From the NCBI GenBank assembly GCA_011526565.1, contig WYBL01000004.1, positions 1 through 64,000 of the forward strand: 64,000 bases of DNA, written 5' to 3'. This DNA comes from Acidobacteriota bacterium (GTDB taxonomy: Bacteria; Acidobacteriota; Vicinamibacteria; Fen-336). Below, piece by piece: positions 42,093 through 52,283 of this stretch (position 1 is its first letter; each line of letters opens with the position of its first letter). The notes under the pieces were generated by a model. The model was not told the DNA's origin. It did not search any database and saw nothing but the letters and a program-made list of their open reading frames with translations. The translations under genes were made by a program, and so were the position numbers.

Positions 42093-43466
42093 CTAACGCT
42101 GCGCCTCGGGGGCCGGCGGCAACCCCACGGTGACGTCGCCGTGGCGGCTCGCGACGCGCAGCGTGGGGCCACCCGCGCCCACGCGTCCCGCGACGCGGGA
42201 TCGCGTCCGCTCGGAGGCGTCGAACCCGGGCAGGTCGACCTCGATCTCGCCCTGGCTCGCGTCCAGTTCGAGTTGTGCACCGGCGCCGGCGGGCAGCGTC
42301 AGGACGACGCTGCCGTGCTCGGATTGGATCGAGGTCTCCGCGAGCGGGGCCGTCGGGGCCACCCGCACGCGGGCGCGCCGCGAGTCGACCTGGAGGACGC
42401 CCTCCACGCCGTCGATCGCGACATCGTCGCCGGAGACGCGCGCGACGAGCCCGCCGCGCACGCGGCTCGCCTGCAGGCCCCCGTGCTCGATCTCGACCTC
42501 GGCGCCGCCGCCCACGTCCTCGAGTTCCACCCGGTCGTGGGTCGCGCTGGCGAAGACCTTCCCGCTCACGCGCTCGACGCGGGTCCGGCCGTGGGTCACC
42601 CTCACGTCCGCCTGCGCGGCGCCCACGACGGTCGCGCTCCCGATCTCGACGCTGACGGTGGCGGCGCCGCCGACCTCGCGCACGTCCACGTCGCCGTGCC
42701 GCGCCCGCAGCCCGAGGGCGCCGGCGACGCGTTCCGCGCTGGTGTCGCCCTGTTCGACCTCGGCATCGAGCGCCGCCACCCGCACCACCGCGAGACCGCC
42801 GTGCTCGACGGCCGCGCGCGTCACGCCCGCGTCCTCGATGCTGGCCCGGCCGAAGCGGCAGGCGAGGTCGAGGCCGCCGGCGACCCGCCGCGCGACCGCG
42901 TCGCCGTGGCGCACGGCGAGCCGCGCGTCACCCGCGACGTCCTCCAGCCGTCCCGCGTCGTGGCTGGTCTCGACGTCGGCCGCGGCGACCGCGATCGCCT
43001 CGGCCGCGCCGTGTTCGTTGCGGACCCGGACCCGGGCGGAGCGCGGCACCTCGACAGTGAAGTGGGTCGCGACCCCGATCCGCCGCGAGGCCTCGCCTTC
43101 GACCTTCGCCGTCAGCCGCAGCACGTCGCCCGAGCGATCGGAGACGAGGCGGACCGCCTGCGCCGCCATCGCGGCTTCCTGCGGGTCGGCCGCGAACACC
43201 TGCTTGCGCAGGCGCACGACGATCACGGGAGCGTCGGTGCCGCGCACGGCGACCGCGCCGAAGCGGTTGTCGATCTCGACCTCGGCGGCGGCCTCGAGGT
43301 CGCGGCTCTCCTCGAACGAGTGGGACGGACCCTCGAAGCGGCCGAACACGGTCCAGCCGGTCCACGACGAGTAGCCGACCCGCTCGCGGATCTGCCAGGC
43401 GGCCTCGGTGCCGAGGCCGAGCAGCAGCAGCGCGCCCAGCACGAACGCGCGGCGCAGGAAGCGCAC
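42093..43466 (-). CDS. DUF4097-type beta-helical envelope protein
   Basis: The 457-residue product has an N-terminal signal anchor (about 7-22) and then many short beta repeats (patterns such as VEIDNRFGAVAVRGTD, VEHGGLAVVRVAALDAEV, LRARHGDVDVREVGGAATVS). This is the DUF4097/putative adhesin fold, expected to form an extracytoplasmic beta-helix. Such proteins are often co-encoded with ECF sigma factors and LiaF-like membrane proteins. Function unknown, probably sensing or envelope-stress related. It is the last gene of a five-gene operon. Confidence 0.75.
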   Translation of the reverse strand: MRFLRRAFVLGALLLLGLGTEAAWQIRERVGYSSWTGWTVFGRFEGPSHSFEESRDLEAAAEVEIDNRFGAVAVRGTDAPVIVVRLRKQVFAADPQEAAMAAQAVRLVSDRSGDVLRLTAKVEGEASRRIGVATHFTVEVPRSARVRVRNEHGAAEAIAVAAADVETSHDAGRLEDVAGDARLAVRHGDAVARRVAGGLDLACRFGRASIEDAGVTRAAVEHGGLAVVRVAALDAEVEQGDTSAERVAGALGLRARHGDVDVREVGGAATVSVEIGSATVVGAAQADVRVTHGRTRVERVSGKVFASATHDRVELEDVGGGAEVEIEHGGLQASRVRGGLVARVSGDDVAIDGVEGVLQVDSRRARVRVAPTAPLAETSIQSEHGSVVLTLPAGAGAQLELDASQGEIEVDLPGFDASERTRSRVAGRVGAGGPTLRVASRHGDVTVGLPPAPEAQR

Positions 43467-43469
43467 GGC

Positions 43470-43682
43470 CTACTCCCGGCCCTCGCGGGCGAGCCGGGCC
43501 GCCCGCGCGTCGCGGGCGTGCACGACCTCGAGGGCACCCCACAGCACCAGCGACAGCGGCCACCAGCGGCGGATCAGCGGCAGCGCCTCGACCACCCCGA
43601 ACGAGGCCAGGGTGCCGACGACGCCGAGGGCGAGCAGCGTGATCCCGAGGGCCAGGCCCTCGGGGCTGAAGCGGGCGCCCAT
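43470..43682 (-). CDS. Small membrane protein with LiaF/DUF5668-like helices
   Basis: The 70-residue product has two hydrophobic segments (about 11-30 and 37-51) joined by a PLIRRWWPLSLVLWG turn. This WWP-type motif is shared by DUF5668/LiaF transmembrane domains. It has a charged C-terminal end. It sits 3 bp before the DUF4097 gene and 7 bp after the next membrane gene. Role unknown. Confidence 0.65.
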   Translation of the reverse strand: MGARFSPEGLALGITLLALGVVGTLASFGVVEALPLIRRWWPLSLVLWGALEVVHARDARAARLAREGRE

Positions 43683-43689
43683 GGCGCCC

Positions 43690-44262
43690 TCAGCTCGCGC
43701 GCCGCTGCAGCGACGCGCGGATGAACCAGGCGCCGAGCGCGATCAGCGCCACCGGCCAGAAGCGGCGCACGAAGTGCACGTCGAGCCAGCCCAGGTTGTT
43801 GAGCAGCAGCAGCACGCCGAGGGCGATCAGCCCCACGCCCCAGGCCGGCGACTCGAACGCCTCCTGCTCCAGCATCGCCGCCGCCTCGCCGCCCGCGTTG
43901 ACGGCGTGGGCGGAGCGGTAGGCGTCGACGAGGTTGAAGAAGTACAGGAACGGGATGAGGGGGGCGAACGGCAGCAGGTGGATCTCGCCCGCGGCCCAGG
44001 CGGCGCCGATCAGGCCGAAGAAGAACGCGAACGCCTTGGCCGGCTGGCCGTTGTAGATCTGGCCGACGCCCGGAAACAGCGACAGGAACGTGGCCAGGCC
44101 CGGCGACTTGGCGAGCCGCACGGGCGCGGCGGGCGCGGTCCAGGCCGGGGGCGGGGGAGGCAGCGCGGGGGCCGCCTGCGGCGGCTGCGGCGCCGGTTCC
44201 ACGGCGGGCAGGCCGGGGTCGGTCTTGGCCTCGGAGAACAAGGACGTGGGATCGCTGCTCAT
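43690..44262 (-). CDS. TM2/DUF5668-like multi-pass membrane protein
   Basis: The 190-residue product has a proline-rich cytoplasmic N terminus (1-48), a TM2-like region (FLSLFPGVGQIYNGQPAKAF) with four or five hydrophobic segments, and a C-terminal DUF5668-like pair (NNLGWLDVHFVRRFWPVALI). It is encoded 12 bp after the anti-sigma factor gene. Its likely place is the inner membrane, in the same system as the sigma/anti-sigma pair. Confidence 0.65.
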   Translation of the reverse strand: MSSDPTSLFSEAKTDPGLPAVEPAPQPPQAAPALPPPPPAWTAPAAPVRLAKSPGLATFLSLFPGVGQIYNGQPAKAFAFFFGLIGAAWAAGEIHLLPFAPLIPFLYFFNLVDAYRSAHAVNAGGEAAAMLEQEAFESPAWGVGLIALGVLLLLNNLGWLDVHFVRRFWPVALIALGAWFIRASLQRRAS

Positions 44263-44274
44263 CGCGCTCGCTCC

Positions 44275-44976
44275 TTACGCCCGGGTCGGGCGGCGGGGCG
44301 GGACGACCTGTCCCGCACCCACTGCTACGGGAGCGCGACCGCCGAAGTTCTCGAATGAGAGGTCGTTCTGCAGCCGATCCGGGGCCGGCTCCCGCCGGCG
44401 CGCGGGGGCGCCGACCAGGCGGCGGTAGTCCTCGAGCTGCTCCTGGATCCGCTCGACGCGCGAGGAGAAGGCCCCGCGCACCACCAGGCGCAGCGCGCCG
44501 ACGTCCTCCATCAGCCGCTCCCGGTGCTCGGCGAACATCTCGCGCGCGGTGGCGCCGCGCTCCAGCAGCCGCCGCGCCGGGTCCGGCAGGCGCTCCGCGG
44601 GCAGTGCCAGCAGCACCGCGCCGCCGAGCGCCACCGCCAGCGTCGCGGCGAGCGGCAGCGGGGCGAGCCGCCAGGCCTCGCGCCAGCGCAGCCAGCCCGC
44701 CCACGGCGGGGCGGGCGCGACAGGGGCGGCCTGGGCCGGGAGTCGCGCCGGGAGCGCGCGCGCGGCGATCCGTTCCTCGAAGCCGGGACTCGGCTCCGGC
44801 ACCGGCACGCGGAGCAGGGCGAGCACCTCGCCCAGCGCCTCGTCCAGCGCGGCGCACTCTTCGCAGGCGCCGAGGTGTCCGGCGACGCGGCTGCGCCACG
44901 GCTCCTCGAGGGCGCCTTCGCGGAAGTCGCCGAGCCGCAGGGCGACGGCCTCGCAGTCGCGCGGGTCGTGCGGCAT
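44275..44976 (-). CDS. Anti-sigma factor with zinc-finger (zf-HC2) domain
   Basis: The 233-residue product has a zf-HC2 motif VAGHLGACEECAALDEAL (His and two Cys, about residues 30-47), a linker, and one transmembrane helix (about 113-132). A periplasmic part follows with a coiled-coil-like region. This is the usual layout of membrane anti-sigma factors that hold an ECF sigma. ATG 44976 overlaps the sigma stop (ATGA). Confidence 0.85.
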   Translation of the reverse strand: MPHDPRDCEAVALRLGDFREGALEEPWRSRVAGHLGACEECAALDEALGEVLALLRVPVPEPSPGFEERIAARALPARLPAQAAPVAPAPPWAGWLRWREAWRLAPLPLAATLAVALGGAVLLALPAERLPDPARRLLERGATAREMFAEHRERLMEDVGALRLVVRGAFSSRVERIQEQLEDYRRLVGAPARRREPAPDRLQNDLSFENFGGRAPVAVGAGQVVPPRRPTRA

Positions 44977-45626
44977 CACGCGAACCCCAGGTCCTTGCGG
45001 CGCCGCATCAGCCGCCGCGCCAGCTCGGTGCGACCGCGGTTGATGCGGCTCTTGACGGTGCCGAGCGGCATGCCCAGCGTGTGCGCGATCTCCTCGTAGG
45101 GCAGCCCGCGCAGGTCGCACAGGATCAGCGGCTCGCGCAGCTCGGCGGGCAGCGCGGCCAGGCCGGCCCGCACGATCTCTGCCCGCTCCTTGCGCACGAC
45201 GTCCTCGAGCGGGCCGGCCGCGGCGTCGGCCATCACGTCGAGGATCGCCGGGTCGTCCGCGCGCCGCACCCGCTCCTCGCGCCGCTTCCGGTAGTTGTCG
45301 ATCGCGTGGTTGCGCGCGACGCGCATCAGCCAGGCGGGAAACTGGCCGCTCTGCGGGTCGAAGCGGGAGAGCTGCTGGTACACCTTGACGAAGATCTCCT
45401 GGGTCAGGTCCTCGGCCTCGTCCGAGCGCCCCGTGAACCGCCACGCCACGGAAAAGACCTTCCGCGCGTGACGGGCCACGAGCGCCGACCAGGCCGCCTG
45501 GTCCCCGCTTCGGCACCGCTCCAGGAGTTCGTTGTCCGTCAAGTTCGAGGCCGGGCCTCTCGCGGGGGCCACTCTCGCCTCCTGTAACGGAAGCCGGAGG
45601 GCCCGGGTTCTCGGGGCTTTTCGCAT
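44976..45626 (-). CDS. RNA polymerase ECF sigma factor (RpoE family)
   Basis: The 216-residue product has an N-terminal extension of about 28 residues. Region 2 (SVAWRFTGRSDEAEDLTQEI, then FPAWLMRVARNHAIDNYRKR) and region 4 (LCDLRGLPYEEIAHTLGMPL, then GTVKSRINRGRTELARRL) are clear. Start assigned at ATG 45626; an internal start before SNLTDNEL is possible. It leads an operon with its anti-sigma and envelope proteins, so it probably controls that operon. Confidence 0.92.
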   Translation of the reverse strand: MRKAPRTRALRLPLQEARVAPARGPASNLTDNELLERCRSGDQAAWSALVARHARKVFSVAWRFTGRSDEAEDLTQEIFVKVYQQLSRFDPQSGQFPAWLMRVARNHAIDNYRKRREERVRRADDPAILDVMADAAAGPLEDVVRKERAEIVRAGLAALPAELREPLILCDLRGLPYEEIAHTLGMPLGTVKSRINRGRTELARRLMRRRKDLGFA

Positions 45627-45635
45627 TGACGCCGT

Positions 45636-45663
45636 TTGACGCGTGGCGAAAGTGTAGTAGAGT
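45636..45663 (+). promoter_or_regulatory. Candidate promoter for the LPG-synthase-like membrane gene
   Basis: TTGACG (45636-45641) and TAGAGT (45658-45663) are 16 bp apart, 62 bp before the GTG at 45725. The sequence lies in the divergent region just beyond the sigma gene start. Match to consensus is fair; use is not proven. Confidence 0.4.
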
Positions 45664-45724
45664 CGCGCGGCGCCATCAAGTGCATGAGAGGAAAGAAGTT
45701 GCGACGAAGGGGCGAGAGCGGGCG

Positions 45725-46768
45725 GTGAAAGGTCGCGGGCGTCTCGCCATCGGCTTCCTGGTCGCCGCCGTGCTCCTCTTCTTCTTCTTCCGGGGCGTGC
45801 ACTGGGGCGAGATCCGCGACGCCTTCTCGCGGGCGGACCCCTGGCTGCTGACGGGCGTCGTGGTGACGACGGTGATCACCTACCTGCTGCGGGCCTGGCG
45901 CTGGGGCTACCTGCTGGCGACGCTGGCCCGGGTGCCGTATCCGCACCTCGTGAGCGCGACCTTCGTCGGCTTCATGTCCGGGCTGCTGATCCCGCGCGCC
46001 GGCGAGGTCGTGCGGCCCTACCTCGTCGCCCGCCGGCACAACACCGACACGGCGGCGGCGTTCGCCTCGATCATCCTGGAGCGGCTGGTCGATCTGCTGA
46101 CGGTACTGAGCCTGTTCGGCGCGTACCTGTGGCTGCTGCCGCTGCCGGCCGAGCAGCGCGGCGGCGCGCTGCTCGCCGGGCTGAAGACCGCCGGCGCCTT
46201 CGCGGCGCTGGGCGCGGCGGCGATCCTGGTCGCGCTGTACGCCTTCCACGCCCGGGCCGAGCAGGCGCTGGCGCTGTGCGGGCGGTTGTTCGGCTTCCTG
46301 CCGGCGGGCCTCGCGGGCGCGCTGAACCGGCTGCTCGCCTCGTTCGCCGCGGGCCTCGGCGTGCTGCGGGCGCCGCTGCCGCACATGCTGGCCATCCTCG
46401 GCCAGTCGGCGCTGGTGTGGGCCTCGATCTGCCTCGGGCTCTACTGGAACAACCGCGCGTTCGGCGTCGACCTGCCGCCGCACTCCACGTTCCTGATGCT
46501 CGGCTTCCTGACCGTCGGCGTCGCGGTGCCGACGCCGGGCATGGTCGGCGGCTTCCACGAGTCGTACCTGCTTTCGCTGACGGAGGCGTTCGGGGTCGAC
46601 AAGAACACCGCGGTCGCGGCCGGCATCGCGGCCCACGCGCTGACCAACCTGCCGGTGCTGCTGATCGGGCTCGCCTGCCTGCCGGGCGAGGGGCTGACGC
46701 TGGGGCGGGTCACGGAGATGGCGGAGGAGGAGGGGGCGGCGCCCCCCGGGGGAGGGCCGTCGCGATGA
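45725..46768 (+). CDS. Lysylphosphatidylglycerol synthase-like (LPG_synthase_TM/UPF0104) membrane protein
   Basis: The product has 347 residues from GTG 45725 (ATG 45626 is an earlier in-frame start). It has eight or so hydrophobic segments. Family motifs: GLLIPRAGEVVRPYLVARR, FASIILERLVDLLTV, VAVPTPGMVGGFHESYLLSL. This domain occurs in MprF-type flippases and in stand-alone lipid/glycan transport proteins. No synthase domain is attached. Its stop overlaps the nrdR start (ATGA). Confidence 0.8.
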   Translation: MKGRGRLAIGFLVAAVLLFFFFRGVHWGEIRDAFSRADPWLLTGVVVTTVITYLLRAWRWGYLLATLARVPYPHLVSATFVGFMSGLLIPRAGEVVRPYLVARRHNTDTAAAFASIILERLVDLLTVLSLFGAYLWLLPLPAEQRGGALLAGLKTAGAFAALGAAAILVALYAFHARAEQALALCGRLFGFLPAGLAGALNRLLASFAAGLGVLRAPLPHMLAILGQSALVWASICLGLYWNNRAFGVDLPPHSTFLMLGFLTVGVAVPTPGMVGGFHESYLLSLTEAFGVDKNTAVAAGIAAHALTNLPVLLIGLACLPGEGLTLGRVTEMAEEEGAAPPGGGPSR

Positions 46769-47223
46769 AGTGTCCCTTCTGTTCGCACCTCGAGGACAAG
46801 GTCGTCGACTCGCGCGAGAGCAAGGAGGGCGAGGTGATCCGCCGCCGCCGCGAGTGCCTGGCCTGCGGCAAGCGCTTCACCTCCTACGAGCGGATCGACC
46901 AGATCCCGCACGTCGTCGTCAAGAAGGACGGGCGCCGCGAGCGCTTCGACCGCGAGAAGGTGCTGGCCGGCCTGATGAAGGCCTGCGAGAAGCGGCCGGT
47001 GCCGATGAAGGCCCTGGAGGCCGTCGCCGACCGCATCGAGGCGCTGGTCCACGAGAGCCCCGACCGCGAGGTGCCGTCGGTCCTGATCGGCGAGCAGTTG
47101 ATGGAGCACCTGCGCGAGCTGGACAAGGTCGCGTTCGTGCGCTTCGCCTCCGTCTACCGCGACTTCAAGGACGTCGACCAGTTCATGAACACGCTGAAAG
47201 GCCTGCTCGAAACCCGCGAGTAG
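46765..47223 (+). CDS. nrdR: Transcriptional repressor NrdR
   Basis: The 152-residue product begins MKCPFCSHLEDKVVDSRESK and has a zinc ribbon with CPFC and CLAC pairs. It is followed by an ATP-cone (RERFDREKVLAGLMKACEKR and FVRFASVYRDFKDVDQFM). NrdR senses ATP/dATP and represses ribonucleotide reductase operons. It overlaps the previous stop by 4 bp. No nrd gene is in the window. Confidence 0.96.
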   Translation: MKCPFCSHLEDKVVDSRESKEGEVIRRRRECLACGKRFTSYERIDQIPHVVVKKDGRRERFDREKVLAGLMKACEKRPVPMKALEAVADRIEALVHESPDREVPSVLIGEQLMEHLRELDKVAFVRFASVYRDFKDVDQFMNTLKGLLETRE

Positions 47224-47236
47224 AGAGACTCTGGGG

Positions 47237-47251
47237 CGCCCCCGAACCCCC
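47237..47251 (-). repeat. Partial copy of the palindromic repeat family
   Basis: Read on the minus strand it gives GGGGGTTCGGGGGCG, identical to part of the 87-bp unit at 19270. It begins right after the stop of the vWA-FHA gene (TAA), with GCGCC palindromic sequence following. The hairpin part of the unit is reduced. It may serve as a transcript end between convergent nrdR and the vWA-FHA gene. Confidence 0.55.
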
Positions 47252-48589
47252 TTACTTCCCGAAGCGGACGAACTCGAGGAGGGTTTCGCCGAGGCGCAGG
47301 ACGTCGTTGTTCTGAAGTTCGTGGCGGGCGACGCGGCGCTCGTTGACGAAGGTGCCGTTGGTGCTCTGCAGGTCGTGGACGACGAACACGCCTTCTTCGG
47401 CGCGGATCCGCGCGTGCTGGCCCGACACCGCGTCGTCCTCCAGCACGATGTCGTTGCCCGGGCTGCGGCCGAGCGAGATCGCCGTCTGCTCCGACAACTC
47501 CAGCAGCAGGCCCGCGCCGGGGCCGTTCTTGACGCGCAGCATCGGGGTCTGCTTCAGCACCACCGTGCCGCCCGCGCCGCCGACCTGGGGCAGGCGGGTG
47601 AGCAGCGTCGCCCCCTCGCGCTCCGCGTCGGGACGGGGCCCGGAGAGCGACGGCAGGGTGCTGCCGGTGTCGCGCGCCGGCATCCCGCCGGTGGCTGCCA
47701 CGCCGCGCACCGGCGGCGGCGCGGGCGGGCGCGGCGCGGGGGGCGCGGCGTTCTGTCGGCGCCACATCACGAGCGCGCCGACCGCCAGGGCGAAGCCGAG
47801 AGCAGCGAGCGCCGCCGCCCCGATCCGCTCGAGGCCGACGGGCGAAGAAGCCCCAGGCTCCGCCGGGCCGCCCTGGGGCACCGTGGGCGTGGCCGCCGGC
47901 TCCGCGGGGCGGGCCGCACGCGCCGGCAACTGAGCGATCAGCCCCGCGACATCTTCTCCCCGGGCCGCGGCCAGCGGCTCGTAGCGGCCGTCGGTCAACT
48001 TGGCGATCCGGCGCAGGCTCTTCTCGTCGACGCGCCCGAGGCCGACCGCGAACACCGGAATCGCCTCGGCCTGGGCGATCTGCAGGCCGTCCTCGACGTT
48101 GACCGCCGAGTTCTCGTCGCGGCCGTCCGAGAGCAGCAGGATCGCGCGCCGCTGGGCGTCGGAGTCGCGCAGCAGGCGCGAGGCGTCGAACAGCGCGTCG
48201 TGGAGCGCGGTGTAGCGGCCGGCCCGCGTCGCGGTGGCGAGCGCGCGGTCGACGGCCTCGGGGTCCGCTGTCGCGGCCTGCAGCACGCGCGACTCGTCGT
48301 CGAACGAGAGCACGGCCAGCCGGCTGCCCGGCGGCAGCGCCGCGAACACGGCGCGGGCCAGCGCCCGCGTCGCCTCCAGGTCCTCGGGGCGCAACGAGCC
48401 CGAGGTGTCGAGCAGCACCGCGACGTCCGCGGGAGCGGGGCCCGCCGGCGCCGCGGGAAGCGGCGTTGGCGTCGCGGCCGTTTCGGCGGGTGCCTCCGCA
48501 GCCGTGGCAGGTTCCACCGGCGCGGGCGTGCCTTCCTGGGCTGCGGCCGAGGCGCACAACAGCAGGCTGACGATGGCGAAGGAGCGCAC
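47252..48589 (-). CDS. Membrane protein with extracytoplasmic vWA and cytoplasmic FHA domains
   Basis: The 445-residue product has a signal peptide (1-17) and then a Pro/Ala linker. A vWA domain at about 54-215 has the MIDAS motif DTSGS and later LLLSDGRDENSAV. A transmembrane helix lies at about 255-273. The FHA domain spans about 370-445 (ISLGRSPGNDIVLEDDAVSG and QSTNGTFVNERRV). The vWA part would face the periplasm and the phosphothreonine-binding FHA the cytoplasm, a layout suited to signalling across the membrane. The start is GTG 48589. Partner kinase not identified. Confidence 0.8.
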   Translation of the reverse strand: MRSFAIVSLLLCASAAAQEGTPAPVEPATAAEAPAETAATPTPLPAAPAGPAPADVAVLLDTSGSLRPEDLEATRALARAVFAALPPGSRLAVLSFDDESRVLQAATADPEAVDRALATATRAGRYTALHDALFDASRLLRDSDAQRRAILLLSDGRDENSAVNVEDGLQIAQAEAIPVFAVGLGRVDEKSLRRIAKLTDGRYEPLAAARGEDVAGLIAQLPARAARPAEPAATPTVPQGGPAEPGASSPVGLERIGAAALAALGFALAVGALVMWRRQNAAPPAPRPPAPPPVRGVAATGGMPARDTGSTLPSLSGPRPDAEREGATLLTRLPQVGGAGGTVVLKQTPMLRVKNGPGAGLLLELSEQTAISLGRSPGNDIVLEDDAVSGQHARIRAEEGVFVVHDLQSTNGTFVNERRVARHELQNNDVLRLGETLLEFVRFGK

Positions 48590-48659
48590 GCTGGATGCTA
48601 AGTATCACGCGCCGGGGCCACCTTCAACACGCGGGGCGCCGGCGAGCCAGCCTCGGGCC

Positions 48660-48665
48660 TAGAAT
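48660..48665 (+). promoter_or_regulatory. Candidate -10 box for ntrYX
   Basis: TAGAAT (5 of 6 matches to TATAAT) lies 12 bp before the ntrY ATG at 48678, with no recognisable -35 at 16-18 bp. If used, the leader would be only a few nt. The 88-bp divergent gap with the vWA-FHA gene also holds TTGAAG...GATACT on the minus strand. Weak evidence. Confidence 0.3.
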
Positions 48666-48677
48666 CAAGGTCCCCCG

Positions 48678-50876
48678 ATGTCGCGGCCCGCCTTCAAGAA
48701 CGACGCTCGACTCGTGCTCGCGTCGACGCTGGCCGCGGGCGGCGTGTTCCTGCTGCTCGAGGCGCTGCTGCGCAAGAGCCGCGACTTCTCGCCGGACTTC
48801 CTGGCCTCGGTGCTGCTCTACGCGCTGACGGTGCTCAACCTGGCGCTGCTGCTGGTGCTGGGCGTGATGCTCTCGCGCAACCTGGTCAAGGTCTTCGTCG
48901 AGGGCCGCCGCGGGGTGCTGGGGGCGCGGCTGCGGCTGCGGCTGGCGCTCGCGCTGCTGGCGATGGCGCTGGTGCCCTCCGGGCTGCTGGTGCTGGTCGG
49001 CTCCGACCTGATCCGGCAGACGGTCGACCGCTGGTTCTCCGTCGACGTCGAGCGGCTGCTGGCCGCCTCGCGGGCGCTGGGCGAGGGACTGCGCGAGCGC
49101 GAGCTGGAGGAAGCGCGCCGCCACGCCCGCTTGCTGGCGCGCGAGATCGGGGCGCGGCGGCTGCTGGAGCCCGGGCTGCGGGGAGGCCTGCGCCGCACGA
49201 TCGAGGTCCGCGCCCGCGACCTCGGCCTCGACCTCGTCAACGTCTACGGGCCCGACGGCGAGTGGCTGGCCGTGGCCAGTCCGGCGCTGCCGCAGGCCCC
49301 GTACGACCCGGCCTCGGCGGAGCCGCTGGCGGAGGCCGCGCTGGTCGGGCGCGAGAGCACCGCCGAGACGCCGTTCGCCGGCGGAGCGCTCCTGCGCGTC
49401 GGGGTCCCGGTGCCGGGCAGCCGCGGGCGGCCCGGCGGCGCCGTCGTCGTCTCGTCGTTCGTGCCGCCCGAGCTGATGGCGGAGGCGCGCGAGGTGCGCG
49501 AGCGCTTCGAGAAGTTCCGCCAGACCGAGGCCGCCCGCGAGCCGATCAAGGCGGTCTACCTCTCGATCTTCCTGTTCGCCGCGCTGCTCGTGCTGTTCGG
49601 CGCCGTGTGGCTGGCGCTGTACCTCGCGCGCCGCATCACCACGCCGCTGCGGCTGGTCGCCCAGGGAGCCGAGCGGATCGCGGCCGGCGAGCGCGGCGTG
49701 CGCGTCGACTTCCCGGCCGGCGCCGACGAGTTCGGCGCCCTGATCGCCTCCTTCAACCGGATGTCGGAGCGCCTCGCCCGCAGCGAGGAGGAGGTCGAGC
49801 ACGGCCGCCGCGGCCTGCTGCGCAAGAACGAGGAGCTCGAGGGGCGGCGCCGGCTGATGGAGACCGTGCTCGAGACGGTCGGCACGGGCGTCGTCGTGAT
49901 CGACGCCGAAGGCACGCTGACGGCGGTCAATGCCGCCGCCTGCCGCCTGCTCGACGTCGACGCGACGGAGGCGGTGGGGCGGCTGCTCGAGGACGGGCTC
50001 GGGCGCGGGCCCGGGCGCGACGACGTGGTCGCCCTCGCGCGCCGCCAGCTCGCCGGGCGCGGCACCCGCCAGGAGCGCGAGGTGCGGCTGCCGCTGCAGG
50101 GCCGCGATCGCCACCTCGCAGTGACGATCGTGTCGCTGCCCGGCGCCCCGGGCATGCCGCCCGGCGCCGTGCTGGTGCTCGACGACCTGACGCCGCTGAT
50201 GCGGGCGCAGAAGGTGGCGGCCTGGGGCGAGGTGGCACGCAAGCTGGCCCACGAGATCAAGAACCCGCTGACCCCGATCCAGCTCTCCGCCCAGCGCGTG
50301 CGCAAGGCCCACCTGCGGCAGTCGCCCGACCTCGACCGCATCGTGAACGAGGCGACCGGCGCGATCGAGCAGGAGGTGGAGGCGCTCAAGAACCTGGTCG
50401 ACGAGTTCGCGCAGTTCGCGCGGCTGCCCGCGGCCAACCTGGCGCCGGCCTCGCTGCACGAGGTGATCGAGCAGGCCTTCTCGCTCTACGAGGGCCTGTT
50501 CCCCGAGGTGACGCTGGGCCGCGAGCTGGCGGCCGACCTGCCGCCGCTGCGGATCGACGCCGAGCAGATCAAGCGCGTCGTCGTCAACCTGGTCGACAAC
50601 GCGATCGAGGCCGTCGAGCGCCGCGGCCGGGTGCGGGTGTCGACGGCCTGGGACCGGGCCCAGGCCCGCGCCCGGCTGGTCGTGGAGGACGACGGCCCCG
50701 GCGTGCCCGCGGAGGACCGCGAGCGGCTGTTCGTGCCGTCGTTCTCGACCAAGCGCCGCGGCAGCGGCCTCGGCCTCGCGATCGTGGCGCGCATCGTCCA
50801 GGAGCACAATGGCACGATCCGCGTCGAGGACGCGGATCCGCGTGGCGCCCGTTTCGTCGTGGAGCTGCCGGCGTAG
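48678..50876 (+). CDS. ntrY: NtrY-type sensor histidine kinase
   Basis: The 732-residue product has about four transmembrane helices (around 15-35, 40-62, 85-108 and 291-316) enclosing a periplasmic sensor region. HAMP follows (about 317-370), then PAS (about 385-490), then HisKA with ARKLAHEIKNPLTPIQLSAQ (His525). HATPase (about 620-730) has VVNLVDNAIEAVE, EDDGPGVPAEDRERLF and RGSGLGLAIV. The layout matches NtrY of the NtrYX pair. It lies 12 bp before ntrX. Signals may be nitrogen or redox related; not determinable here. Confidence 0.9.
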   Translation: MSRPAFKNDARLVLASTLAAGGVFLLLEALLRKSRDFSPDFLASVLLYALTVLNLALLLVLGVMLSRNLVKVFVEGRRGVLGARLRLRLALALLAMALVPSGLLVLVGSDLIRQTVDRWFSVDVERLLAASRALGEGLRERELEEARRHARLLAREIGARRLLEPGLRGGLRRTIEVRARDLGLDLVNVYGPDGEWLAVASPALPQAPYDPASAEPLAEAALVGRESTAETPFAGGALLRVGVPVPGSRGRPGGAVVVSSFVPPELMAEAREVRERFEKFRQTEAAREPIKAVYLSIFLFAALLVLFGAVWLALYLARRITTPLRLVAQGAERIAAGERGVRVDFPAGADEFGALIASFNRMSERLARSEEEVEHGRRGLLRKNEELEGRRRLMETVLETVGTGVVVIDAEGTLTAVNAAACRLLDVDATEAVGRLLEDGLGRGPGRDDVVALARRQLAGRGTRQEREVRLPLQGRDRHLAVTIVSLPGAPGMPPGAVLVLDDLTPLMRAQKVAAWGEVARKLAHEIKNPLTPIQLSAQRVRKAHLRQSPDLDRIVNEATGAIEQEVEALKNLVDEFAQFARLPAANLAPASLHEVIEQAFSLYEGLFPEVTLGRELAADLPPLRIDAEQIKRVVVNLVDNAIEAVERRGRVRVSTAWDRAQARARLVVEDDGPGVPAEDRERLFVPSFSTKRRGSGLGLAIVARIVQEHNGTIRVEDADPRGARFVVELPA

Positions 50877-50888
50877 GAAAGTGGAGGC

Positions 50889-52271
<1,383 letters not shown>

Positions 52272-52283
52272 CCCGTTTCGTCC

